A DNA stretch of 53,930 nt from a virus, in IMG/VR virus record IMGVR_UViG_3300017735_000010, positions 1-53,930 of that record, one strand, 5' to 3'. Position 1 is the first letter of the stretch; every line of letters starts with the position of its first letter. Shown here one piece after another: positions 22,919 through 29,812 of the stretch. Both the position numbers and the translations under genes were made by a program. Below the pieces are notes generated by a model, which worked only from the letters and a program-made list of their open reading frames with translations, had not been told where the DNA came from and did not search any database.

Positions 22919-23454
22919 TAAACTACTTTAAATTTAATATTGTATCTTTTCCACAAATCTTCGACTAATTCTTTTTCCTTTTTGTTATCTTCAGAATTTT
23001 TGATTTTACCATCTTTACTTGTGTCTATAAAGAGATAAATTACAAAATCATAGTCTTTAGAGTAAATTAGCGACTGCCCAAGACCAGATCTTAAAGAATT
23101 TCCAGTGTCACCTTTTTTAAACTCAATTGCAATATTGACTCCAGACATTTCTAAAACCATATCTGGCCTGTTTCTGGTTCCCATAAAGAGAGTGTGGTGA
23201 ACTGTTGTATTTACATTTCCTTCCCATTTTAAACGCTGTTTTACGAATTTTCTTGCTGATTCTTTAGTCTTACCCATTTCTTCAACAATATATTCAGTAA
23301 GAGCATTTACCATGTGAGGATATGTAAACTGCTTAATCTTATCTTCACTTTGATTTTTGTAATCTATCGTATTGAAAATCTCATCAGTTGTTAAAGATTC
23401 GCAAACAAGTTCTATAAAATCTGTTCTTTTCTTGCTTTTAGTCGCTACGTCCAT
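22918..23454 (-). CDS. PD-(D/E)XK nuclease-like protein, 178 aa
   Basis: NRPDMVLEMSGVNIAIEFKK at 95-114 carries Asp98 and the E111-F-K113 pair of a PD-(D/E)XK core. GLGQSLIYS follows with Gln127, then a strand FVIYLFIDTS. The N-terminal 90 residues are helical. The active site looks intact, so DNA or RNA cleavage is plausible; the substrate is unknown. It is coupled to the pseudo-phosphoesterase downstream and follows the coiled-coil gene by five bases. Confidence 0.7.
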   Translation of the reverse strand: MDVATKSKKRTDFIELVCESLTTDEIFNTIDYKNQSEDKIKQFTYPHMVNALTEYIVEEMGKTKESARKFVKQRLKWEGNVNTTVHHTLFMGTRNRPDMVLEMSGVNIAIEFKKGDTGNSLRSGLGQSLIYSKDYDFVIYLFIDTSKDGKIKNSEDNKKEKELVEDLWKRYNIKFKVV

Positions 23455-23459
23455 AAGTC

Positions 23460-24008
23460 TTATCCCTCGCTAGTTAACGTTGGTTCGACTTCTTCTCTGT
23501 TTTCTGCATCTTCTAAATGTTGGATAGTTCCATCAACGTCATTTAGTTCTACATGTAAATCAGTCATGACTTTATTAGACTCTGACATTTCAGTCATTGC
23601 TGTTGTAACTGATTCTCCTACTAATGTTAGCATTCTAATGAATTTTCTAGCATTTTCAATACCTTCGCCATTTACATTCAATAGGGCTTGGTAAAGTCCG
23701 TTAAGCTCATAGGCTTTTAACTCTAGAACCGGTTGATAATCAGCAACCTCTTGATCTGTTTCGAGTTCAGCAACTTCTTTAGTGATTCGAGTTCTTTCAG
23801 TTTTCAATTTATCGTATAAAGTTACGATAATTGCTGCATTTTTTGTAGTCCATGTGTAACCTTTGTTAAGGTGGTCTTGGATTGTTTTAATCATTTTCAC
23901 ATCATCAATTTCTACTGCGAAAATTTTGGATGCTTCTAATTCAGCTAATCTTGTTGCTTCAGCTTCTAGTTCATCTCTTTTTGTTTTTAAGTCTTCTAGT
24001 TTTGACAT
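23460..24008 (-). CDS. Coiled-coil protein, 182 aa
   Basis: Helical coiled-coil segments occur at the N-terminus (LEDLKTKRDELEAEATRLAE), the middle (KLKTERTRITKEVAELETD) and the C-terminal half (MTEMSESNKVMTDLHVEL), with an acidic end. No family is recognised. It is the first gene of an operon with the nuclease-like and pseudo-phosphoesterase genes and has a late motif 25 bases upstream. Confidence 0.65.
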   Translation of the reverse strand: MSKLEDLKTKRDELEAEATRLAELEASKIFAVEIDDVKMIKTIQDHLNKGYTWTTKNAAIIVTLYDKLKTERTRITKEVAELETDQEVADYQPVLELKAYELNGLYQALLNVNGEGIENARKFIRMLTLVGESVTTAMTEMSESNKVMTDLHVELNDVDGTIQHLEDAENREEVEPTLTSEG

Positions 24009-24032
24009 TTAATATAAATTTTAGGGTGTTAA

Positions 24033-24041
24033 TTATATATC
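24033..24041 (-). promoter_or_regulatory. Late-promoter-like motif GATATATAA
   Basis: GATATATAATTAACACCCTA on the minus strand, 25 bases before the ATG at 24008. Confidence 0.55.
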
Positions 24042-24042
24042 T

Positions 24043-24516
24043 TTAAAATTCGGAATTCGTTACCCTTAAATCGAATTCTTCAAAGTTTTTAAATTGCTTT
24101 TCATCTGCCTCAAATCTACGCTCTAATGTATCGTTTTTATCATCGCGTAAGATTAATCGGACTAATCTGGTAGTTGGTTCGATATCTAAATATATTACCA
24201 TACACCTGTTTTTAATATCTTCAGGTAAAAGATCTAAGCCTTCTGGAGACATAATCAATATGTCACCTTTTTCAAACTCATCTCTTGTCAAACCATAATA
24301 GGTTCCTTTAAATATCATGTGTTCTAACATTTCTCCAGAATCTATAAGTTCTTTAAATTTCTCTTCTGTAGTATAATGATAGTCTACTCCGTCTGTTTCT
24401 GTTTTTCTTGGAGGACGCGTTGTATGACTTACACCAGAAATAAAAGATTTATGTTCTAATCTTTCTCTTAAATAATCTTTTCCTGCTGCTGCTTTTCCTA
24501 CTAAAATAAGTTTCAT
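24043..24516 (-). CDS. gmk: Guanylate kinase-like (d)NMP kinase
   Basis: The start is placed at the ATG at 24516 (MKLILVGKAAAGKDYL), because the upstream extension encodes only a run of hydrophobics without homology; the product is 157 aa. Walker A GKAAAGKD at about 7-14, SGVSHTTRPPRKTETDGVDY (guanylate-binding region) and YYGLTRDEF match guanylate kinase, which phosphorylates (d)GMP. It is slightly short (usual about 190-200 aa) and lacks a full C-terminal lid segment. It supplies nucleotides for phage DNA synthesis. Confidence 0.85.
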   Translation of the reverse strand: MKLILVGKAAAGKDYLRERLEHKSFISGVSHTTRPPRKTETDGVDYHYTTEEKFKELIDSGEMLEHMIFKGTYYGLTRDEFEKGDILIMSPEGLDLLPEDIKNRCMVIYLDIEPTTRLVRLILRDDKNDTLERRFEADEKQFKNFEEFDLRVTNSEF

Positions 24517-24552
24517 GTGTATTATATAAAAAATTAAAAAATAGTTTATCAC

Positions 24553-24717
24553 TTAGCGTAAAACATTAGAAAACTTTAAATTTTCTAATTTAGTTCTTGC
24601 TACTTCGGTTCTTAGTTGTCTTACTTTTTCAGAAGATCTTTTTCCTGGTACTTTTTCTAATTCTTGAATCTGCTCTAATAATGAATTAAGCTGATTTTCA
24701 TATTCCTTTCTTGTCAT
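24553..24717 (-). CDS. Small helical protein, 54 aa
   Basis: ATG at 24717 directly follows the previous stop, TAA at 24553. It begins MTRKEYENQLNSLLEQIQEL and is basic and coiled-coil-like. No family is recognised; tight packing supports it. Confidence 0.55.
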   Translation of the reverse strand: MTRKEYENQLNSLLEQIQELEKVPGKRSSEKVRQLRTEVARTKLENLKFSNVLR

Positions 24718-24906
24718 TTAATATGGTGTTTGGTCCGTGTAAATTCTTACCCATTCAGTTTGTCTTTCCTTGCATTCTGTTTCTTGAAAATCAAATAACA
24801 CGCAGCTATCTTCATTTTCTAGATACTGTTCTATTTCTTGCTTAGAAAGGTCCGCTTCATAAGTGATTGTTTTTTGTATTATTACTGTTTTTATTAATTT
24901 TGCCAT
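24718..24906 (-). CDS. Small hypothetical protein, 62 aa
   Basis: A compact alpha/beta-like sequence (MAKLIKTVIIQKTITYEADL then SKQEIEQYLENEDSCV). No family is recognised. It lies between two small genes with almost no spacing. Confidence 0.55.
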   Translation of the reverse strand: MAKLIKTVIIQKTITYEADLSKQEIEQYLENEDSCVLFDFQETECKERQTEWVRIYTDQTPY

Positions 24907-24912
24907 TTTAGT

Positions 24913-25089
24913 TTATTTTACCCAATCATTAAATGCATGGGTGAACGCATCTACTATTTCCATAGTTGGGTATTCTTTTATTATTTTTGTAGCCGTGTTC
25001 TCTACTTCCCATCTTAAACCGTGCTTTTCTGCTTCTTTAAGAATTAAATTAACATGCTCGTAGTCTTTCTGCGTATTTTGTTTTGTCAT
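24913..25089 (-). CDS. Small hypothetical protein, 58 aa
   Basis: ATG at 25089 overlaps the upstream stop as ATGA; TAA at 24913. It begins MTKQNTQKDYEHVNLILKEA and contains EVENTATKIIKEYP then AFTHAFNDW, a helical pattern. No family is recognised. Confidence 0.55.
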   Translation of the reverse strand: MTKQNTQKDYEHVNLILKEAEKHGLRWEVENTATKIIKEYPTMEIVDAFTHAFNDWVK

Positions 25090-25409
25090 AGTAGTGTACT
25101 TATATAATATGCTAATTTGTATCCTGTGAACCCTCCTAGTGCAGTAGGAATAGGGAATAATAGAAACTTTGCAAGACTGGTAACGTATTTAGGTCTGTTA
25201 ATAACCTTGCTAATATAGAAGTAATGAATCATGTAACAAATAAGAACTGCAATATCTAGTCTTACAGCAATAAATGGAACTATGATAGCTCCACTTAAAC
25301 CAAAGAAAAAGTTCTCTAAAATAACATGTCTGAACTCACCAGGTTTAAGAGTTTTATACTCTTCTTTCATTACTTTAATTGTCTTCACGCTCTTTTTATT
25401 TTTTGCCAT
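25086..25409 (-). CDS. Membrane protein, two or three TM segments, 107 aa
   Basis: A basic N-terminus is followed by TM stretches at about 32-55 (FFGLSGAIIVPFIAVRLDIA) and 55-68, and a C-terminal one (FLLFPIPTALGGFTGYKLAY). No family is recognised. It overlaps the lipoprotein-like gene upstream by 14 bases. Confidence 0.6.
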   Translation of the reverse strand: MAKNKKSVKTIKVMKEEYKTLKPGEFRHVILENFFFGLSGAIIVPFIAVRLDIAVLICYMIHYFYISKVINRPKYVTSLAKFLLFPIPTALGGFTGYKLAYYISTLL

Positions 25410-25683
25410 TTCTCCTTATATATCTGTTAATATTTCTAACATATTCATATTCTAATTCTACCGTATCTTTATAAGAAAATCGCAATGTTTTTTGAGGAAA
25501 ACAAGCTCCACTTAAATTATAATGTGGAGTCTCTATTTCATAGTTATAAGTTACAGGAATCTGTTCTTTTATTGTAACTACTCTGGTTCCGCATGAAGCT
25601 AAAAGAATTACTCCTAAAAGAAATAAAAGGAAAGCCATTAAAAGTCTACTATCTCTCTCCCACATCTTCTCCAAAAATTTCAT
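25396..25683 (-). CDS. Lipoprotein-like protein, 95 aa
   Basis: The N-terminal hydrophobic segment LLMAFLLFLLGVILLASCGT ends in a good lipobox (LLASC), so the mature protein would be a lipoprotein of about 65 aa that ends in basic residues. The size and adjacency to a membrane protein recall outer-membrane spanins, but no spanin family match is certain. It overlaps its upstream neighbour by 35 bases. Confidence 0.6.
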   Translation of the reverse strand: MKFLEKMWERDSRLLMAFLLFLLGVILLASCGTRVVTIKEQIPVTYNYEIETPHYNLSGACFPQKTLRFSYKDTVELEYEYVRNINRYIRRNGKK

Positions 25684-25918
25684 TCATATAACTACATTTT
25701 GGGTTATGTGACTTAACAACTTTTCCAGTTGAACATGCACAGTCAACTTGCATAACCTCTATAAATAAATCTACCCAATTGTCTATGACGTTTGGGAATA
25801 TCTTTTGTGTTCTTTTGGCCCACTTTTCAGCCCAAGAAGTTGCTACAGTTTTTTGTTCTTCTGTTTTGCAACTACCTACAATTTTTTTAACGTATGTTAT
25901 TTGTTCTTTTAAATGCAT
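25649..25918 (-). CDS. Small Cys-containing protein, 89 aa
   Basis: Helical first half (MHLKEQITYVKKIVGSCKTE), then VDCACSTGKVVKSHNPKCSY with four Cys/His that could bind metal. No family is recognised. Confidence 0.55.
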   Translation of the reverse strand: MHLKEQITYVKKIVGSCKTEEQKTVATSWAEKWAKRTQKIFPNVIDNWVDLFIEVMQVDCACSTGKVVKSHNPKCSYMNEIFGEDVGER

Positions 25919-25929
25919 ATTTTTAATAT

Positions 25930-25958
25930 AAAAGCAGAGTGAATAGTTTCACTCTGCT
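25930..25958 (-). terminator. Terminator after the Nampt-like gene
   Basis: An 11-bp stem AGCAGAGTGAA/TTCACTCTGCT with a 4-base loop, followed on the minus strand by TTTATATT. It is 18 bases after the stop at 25976. Confidence 0.8.
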
Positions 25959-25975
25959 GTATTTATCTATGATTT

Positions 25976-27493
25976 TTATTTAACCAATTTAGGGTTTGTA
26001 ATTAAGTTAGAGATTTTATTTCTAACTTCAGTTAAGGTAGTTCTATTGTAGAATTTACCGTCTTTGAAGATAGTTTTCAATTCTCCTTCTGCTTCTGTTT
26101 TTCTAGAAACCATATCTCTTAGTTCTAGTTCTCCAGTTTCTGGGTTCTTACTTACATGTAATAAACCTTTTGCAGATTTTTTGGTTCCATCATCTGTGAT
26201 AGGGTCTTTAAAGATTTCTCTTCCTTTTCCTTCAACTTCAACATAGGTTGCTTTCATTGCGAAACCAAATGTATCTCTAGTGTTGTACTGATAAGTGTAA
26301 CTTCCAATACCTAGAACTACGTTTGTAGAAGCGAATCCTTTTCTAGCAAGTCTTTCAATAATTTGTCTTGCTCGATCTGGAGTAATACTATCTCCATAAA
26401 TTGCTCCAATATGCTGGTCTAAGACTTTGTAACCCTGTGAATTTGTGGTTCCTCCAAAGGTTTCCCATAAAAGTTCAATTAAACCTTTATTAGCAGGATG
26501 TGCATCACCCACAGTGATTGCCTTGCCCTTGAACTCGTCTGTCGTAAGAGAGTTATATCCACAAAGAATATCTACTGGGTCTCCACTGTCAGGTCGAATA
26601 ACTATTTTACCATCTCGACTCATGATTTCGTCTTTTAAAGTTGGTAAATAATCAGTGACTACTGTCCATAAGTCCCAAGTATCAGATACAATACTTAATA
26701 TTCCTGTTGGATAAGTCTCCATAAGTCTTCTAAAGGTTCCTAATTCATCTCCTTTAGTTCCAGCACACATTACTGAATGCTCTGTAGCGTTTACTGAACC
26801 GACGATAAAACCATCTTCATCATAGTAGTTTCTGGCTGCTGCAATAACTGGCAAAGAATCACTTCCACTAAATGCGGCAGCATGTCCTAGTCCACTTAAG
26901 ATGGTACTCATAAATCCTCCCATTCCTCTCATAGAAAAGTCATGTCCTTGGAAGTCTACGAAACCAATTGCATCTTTATCCGTTTTTAAAGCACCTTCAG
27001 TTAAAATTCGCTTATATAATAAAGCGATTGTTGCTGAAGTCATTGGTTGCCATAACATGTTAGAGAAAATAGTCTCTAAAAAGTTAGTCAACCATCCAAA
27101 GTTTCCAGTATTTTGCACTGTCAACATTGGAACTCTTAAAGGAACTTCAATTCCTTCTTCTATAGATTTCACTTCAATAGGAAGATAACCTAAATCGTGA
27201 AGTTCTTCAAAATGAGTTACATCATAGTCTGTATTTAAGTACATTGACAATTCAGTTTTCATTTGGCCACAAACTTCTTCTTTAGGCTGACTAAAAAAGT
27301 TTTCATTGAAATGGTCTACTAACCATTGAATTACCATTTGTTGTCCAAATGAAACAACTTTATCACAACCTCTCGGTGCGTACTTGTTTCCTCTTGGTGT
27401 CCAGTTGGAATAAACAGTGTTTGTTCCTTTTGGATATTGTTGATGGTGTCCTGTTTTGTAACCATCTGTTAAAAATAAGCTATTCATTTTCAT
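25976..27493 (-). CDS. nadV: Nicotinamide phosphoribosyltransferase family protein (NadV/Nampt or Namat)
   Basis: The 505-aa product has full-length Nampt architecture: N-terminal LTDGYKTGHHQQYPKGT at 9-25, FQGHDFSMRGMGG at 181-193 with the nicotinamide-selecting Asp185, ATEHSVMCAG at 236-245, IVSDTWDLW at 268-276 and IRPDSGDP at 299-306. Nampt makes NMN from nicotinamide and PRPP. Relatives called Namat instead use ADP-ribose-pyrophosphate to make NAD+ directly. The adjacent Prs-like gene (11 bases away) would supply either donor. It is transcribed from promoter element E and ended by a strong hairpin. Confidence 0.92.
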   Translation of the reverse strand: MKMNSLFLTDGYKTGHHQQYPKGTNTVYSNWTPRGNKYAPRGCDKVVSFGQQMVIQWLVDHFNENFFSQPKEEVCGQMKTELSMYLNTDYDVTHFEELHDLGYLPIEVKSIEEGIEVPLRVPMLTVQNTGNFGWLTNFLETIFSNMLWQPMTSATIALLYKRILTEGALKTDKDAIGFVDFQGHDFSMRGMGGFMSTILSGLGHAAAFSGSDSLPVIAAARNYYDEDGFIVGSVNATEHSVMCAGTKGDELGTFRRLMETYPTGILSIVSDTWDLWTVVTDYLPTLKDEIMSRDGKIVIRPDSGDPVDILCGYNSLTTDEFKGKAITVGDAHPANKGLIELLWETFGGTTNSQGYKVLDQHIGAIYGDSITPDRARQIIERLARKGFASTNVVLGIGSYTYQYNTRDTFGFAMKATYVEVEGKGREIFKDPITDDGTKKSAKGLLHVSKNPETGELELRDMVSRKTEAEGELKTIFKDGKFYNRTTLTEVRNKISNLITNPKLVK

Positions 27494-27504
27494 ATTATAT
27501 AGGT

Positions 27505-28362
27505 TTATTTGTTACAATTTATAATAGTAAGACTCTTTGATTCAAATTCACGAACAATAGAGTCTGTGGTGTATACATGGTCGACATGTTCGATCGGAAG
27601 ACCTTTAGTAAAGAGACCATGTGTTACTGCTAAAACTATTCTAGCATTTTCTTTTTCTTTTTTTATAACTTTAGCAAGTTCAAGGAAGGTTCTACCTCCA
27701 TCGCATATATCATCAAAGATAACATAGGTTGCGTTTGAGATATTTATGTCTTTCAGTCCTGAAATAGAAGTATGTGTTATTTGACCTTTAACATCTCTAT
27801 TTTTAGAGCCAATTACAAGATTTTCAATCTTTGTAGCTTTCTGAATTTTGAATACTTTTTTGAGAGCTCCTGCATCTGGAGATACAAGTACCACTGGGTA
27901 TTCCGATGTTGGGTAATATTGGTCTTTTACATCTTTTAAAACCTGATCAGCAAAATCAAGAGTATCGATTCCTTTGAAGTTATTAAGACACGCTTCTATT
28001 ACATCTGAATGTGGGTCTAAAACAGTAACTCTATCAAAGTTTTGACTGTTAATAATTGGACAAACTACTGTTTTTAAATAGTTTGAAGTTCCTTCTTCGA
28101 ATTTTCTATCACTTCTACCACCTAAGAAATATGGGGTATATAAACTGACTTTTTGAACTCCCATTTCTTTAAGGGCTTGGTTAGCACAGATTATTAATTC
28201 TAAATCTAGGAATGAAGTAAAAGGGCTTACAATTTCTACCTCTAAAACATCATGCTGAAATGCAAAATCTTCTATTTTAATAGATTGTTGACCATCTGGA
28301 AATTTATAAATTTCGTAGTCGATTCCTTTTTTTTGATTTGGGTATAAGTTGAGTTGTATCAT
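27505..28362 (-). CDS. prs: Ribose-phosphate pyrophosphokinase-like protein (Prs or Adps)
   Basis: Landmarks of the PRPP synthetase fold: FPDGQQ at 21-26, YTPYFLGGRSDRK at 75-87 (compare PYYGYARQDRK), DPHSD at 116-120, SPDAGALKK at 161-169 and the PRPP loop VIFDDICDGGRTF at 214-226. At 285 aa it is shorter than usual (about 310-320), and several positions differ from canonical Prs: DPHSD for DLHA and FDDICDGGRTF for VDDMIDTAGT. It either makes PRPP from ribose 5-phosphate or, as described for the phage enzyme Adps, pyrophosphorylates ADP-ribose. Confidence 0.9.
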   Translation of the reverse strand: MIQLNLYPNQKKGIDYEIYKFPDGQQSIKIEDFAFQHDVLEVEIVSPFTSFLDLELIICANQALKEMGVQKVSLYTPYFLGGRSDRKFEEGTSNYLKTVVCPIINSQNFDRVTVLDPHSDVIEACLNNFKGIDTLDFADQVLKDVKDQYYPTSEYPVVLVSPDAGALKKVFKIQKATKIENLVIGSKNRDVKGQITHTSISGLKDINISNATYVIFDDICDGGRTFLELAKVIKKEKENARIVLAVTHGLFTKGLPIEHVDHVYTTDSIVREFESKSLTIINCNK

Positions 28363-28373
28363 ATTGTTAATTT

Positions 28374-28434
28374 GTTATAGTATAAATATAAGAATAAAAA
28401 ACGACATAAAAAAATCTGAGGGCAATTATTTTCA
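28374..28434 (-). promoter_or_regulatory. Conserved early/middle promoter-like element, copy E
   Basis: The minus strand carries GAAAATAATTGCCCTCAGAT, TTTTTTATGTCGTTTTTTAT and TCTTATATTTATACTATAA, only 12 bases before the ATG of the Prs-like gene. Confidence 0.75.
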
Positions 28435-28437
28435 CTT

Positions 28438-28980
28438 TTATTTATAAATTTTTGAATTGCGCCAATTTTTAAATGCATGGCTAATTTCTTCATCTACAGG
28501 TTTTATAGTCGTTTTTTGCACTTTGTTTTCTTTTTTCGGCATAAACTCTTTAAATATCTTAGTCAATTGATTCCATTGTCCTTTTGAGATGTCTCTTTTA
28601 TCTAAGGCCCTTTGAAGAGTATAGGTTACCTTTTCCCAATCTTCAAGTTCTACCCACAACATGCAATCCTTTCCGACTTTTTCGAAACTTTTTTCGTTTC
28701 CGACAAAAGCAGTAGAACAACATTTTCCAGATGTCAGCTTTTCTTTTTTAGAACTAGTTCCAGATCTTAAACTTCTTAGAGTTCCAAACCCAGTCCTTTG
28801 AGTTAATTTGTTTGCCTGTTCTGCATCTTTTCTAGAAAGTACTTCGATTGTATTTCCAGTCTTGTGCTGTACAACATCGACACAGCCATACTTTTCTACT
28901 TCTGAACATTCAACACAAACAGAGTAACCTAAATCTGCCCTTCCTTGTGGAATACTTTCGCTACATTTTCTGCAAATCAT
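28438..28980 (-). CDS. DksA/TraR-like zinc-finger protein, 180 aa
   Basis: Residues 3-25, with CRKCSESIPQGRADLG and CVECS, form a C4 zinc finger like that of DksA/TraR (CxxC-x-x-x-I-P-x-x-R...CxxC). In DksA the finger is C-terminal after a coiled coil; here it is N-terminal. A second Cys pair GKCCST lies at about residue 86, and the rest is basic and helical. It might bind host RNA polymerase or nucleic acid. The promoter for the NAD pair starts only four bases after its stop. Confidence 0.6.
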   Translation of the reverse strand: MICRKCSESIPQGRADLGYSVCVECSEVEKYGCVDVVQHKTGNTIEVLSRKDAEQANKLTQRTGFGTLRSLRSGTSSKKEKLTSGKCCSTAFVGNEKSFEKVGKDCMLWVELEDWEKVTYTLQRALDKRDISKGQWNQLTKIFKEFMPKKENKVQKTTIKPVDEEISHAFKNWRNSKIYK

Positions 28981-29129
28981 GATTTTGATTCTTTAATTGT
29001 TTGTAAATGACCAATCACATGTTCATCGTATGCTTCAATTATATCCAATAAAGTCCAATGATCTGGTAATTGGCTTACTTTAGTTCTTTGTAACATTTCT
29101 TTATCGGTGTATCTTTCTTCTTTACTCAT
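28977..29129 (-). CDS. Small hypothetical protein, 50 aa
   Basis: ATG at 29129; its TGA overlaps the start of the zinc-finger gene (ATGA). It begins MSKEERYTDKEMLQRTKVSQ and is helical and charged. No family is recognised. Confidence 0.55.
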   Translation of the reverse strand: MSKEERYTDKEMLQRTKVSQLPDHWTLLDIIEAYDEHVIGHLQTIKESKS

Positions 29130-29167
29130 CTTTGTTTTGGTTTTTATCTAAATACTTTTTAAGTGTC

Positions 29168-29599
29168 TTATAATTCATAAAATGCACAAGTTATTCCGCG
29201 GGATAGCTCGTTAGTGAACCATTCTATAAACGACTCGTCACTTCCTTGTGAATCCTCCCAATTGTCTGGAAACAACTCCTTACAAATTTCTAACAATTCT
29301 GGTCCTGTTCCTGTATATACAAAGGGTTCTTCATGATCTACATAAACCATTAATAAAGGTTTATTGATATCAAAATCAGGTAGTATTGGGCCGTATTGCT
29401 TTGTGATTAAGCTGAGTAAACTGTCTGTATCAGCATGGTTTATATAGTCATTGTAAATATCTTCCATTATCTCTCTTCTCCATTTCTTAAAGTCTTCTAA
29501 TTTAGTTTTACCCTGTCTTTCTCTTTCTTTTGAGTCATAAGCCCATTCACCCCACTTTGATGCTGCAATTAAAGCTTCTATAATAATTTCTTTGCTCAT
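29168..29599 (-). CDS. Acidic hypothetical protein, 143 aa
   Basis: An alpha/beta protein with many aromatic and acidic residues (WGEWAYDSKERERQG; MVYVDHEEPFVYTGTG; ELFPDNWEDSQGSDE). No family is recognised. It is followed by two small genes and then the zinc-finger protein. Confidence 0.65.
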   Translation of the reverse strand: MSKEIIIEALIAASKWGEWAYDSKERERQGKTKLEDFKKWRREIMEDIYNDYINHADTDSLLSLITKQYGPILPDFDINKPLLMVYVDHEEPFVYTGTGPELLEICKELFPDNWEDSQGSDESFIEWFTNELSRGITCAFYEL

Positions 29600-29609
29600 A
29601 TTCTTTGTT

Positions 29610-29696
29610 TTATTTTAGTGAATCGTTGTCATATATACCGGCAATAAGGGCTATTCCCATTAATACCACTAATATTATAAATATTGTTGTCATCAT
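29610..29696 (-). CDS. Micro-protein with one TM helix, 28 aa (tandem copy 2)
   Basis: Reads MMTTIFIILVVLMGIALIAG then IYDNDSLK: one membrane helix and a short acidic tail. It is preceded by TATAAACCAAAAACAAAGA, the same leader as its neighbour at 29713-29799, and both are exactly 28 aa with NDSL near the end. The shared form suggests a tandem duplication of a real gene. Confidence 0.55.
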   Translation of the reverse strand: MMTTIFIILVVLMGIALIAGIYDNDSLK

Positions 29697-29712
29697 TTTC
29701 TTTGTTTTTGGT

Positions 29713-29799
29713 TTATAGAGAATCGTTAAAGTCTTTTAAAGCGTAAATAAAGGTTACTCCCAAAATTACCACTCCTATTATAAATATTATTCTAATCAT
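29713..29799 (-). CDS. Micro-protein with one TM helix, 28 aa (tandem copy 1)
   Basis: Reads MIRIIFIIGVVILGVTFIYA then LKDFNDSL. Its architecture and length match the following gene, and the two share 17-19 bases of leader. Such peptides may regulate or stabilise membrane complexes; no target is known. Confidence 0.55.
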   Translation of the reverse strand: MIRIIFIIGVVILGVTFIYALKDFNDSL

Positions 29800-29812
29800 C
29801 TTTGTTTTTGGT

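Noticed and set aside
22919-23454. Nuclease-like gene and pseudo-phosphoesterase as a toxin-antitoxin pair
   Set aside because: Sizes, late expression and the third coiled-coil gene do not match known toxin-antitoxin layouts; kept only as a possible complex.
24517-24552. N-terminal extension of guanylate kinase
   Set aside because: The added residues are only hydrophobic low-complexity; the ATG at 24516 precedes the nucleotide-binding strand directly.
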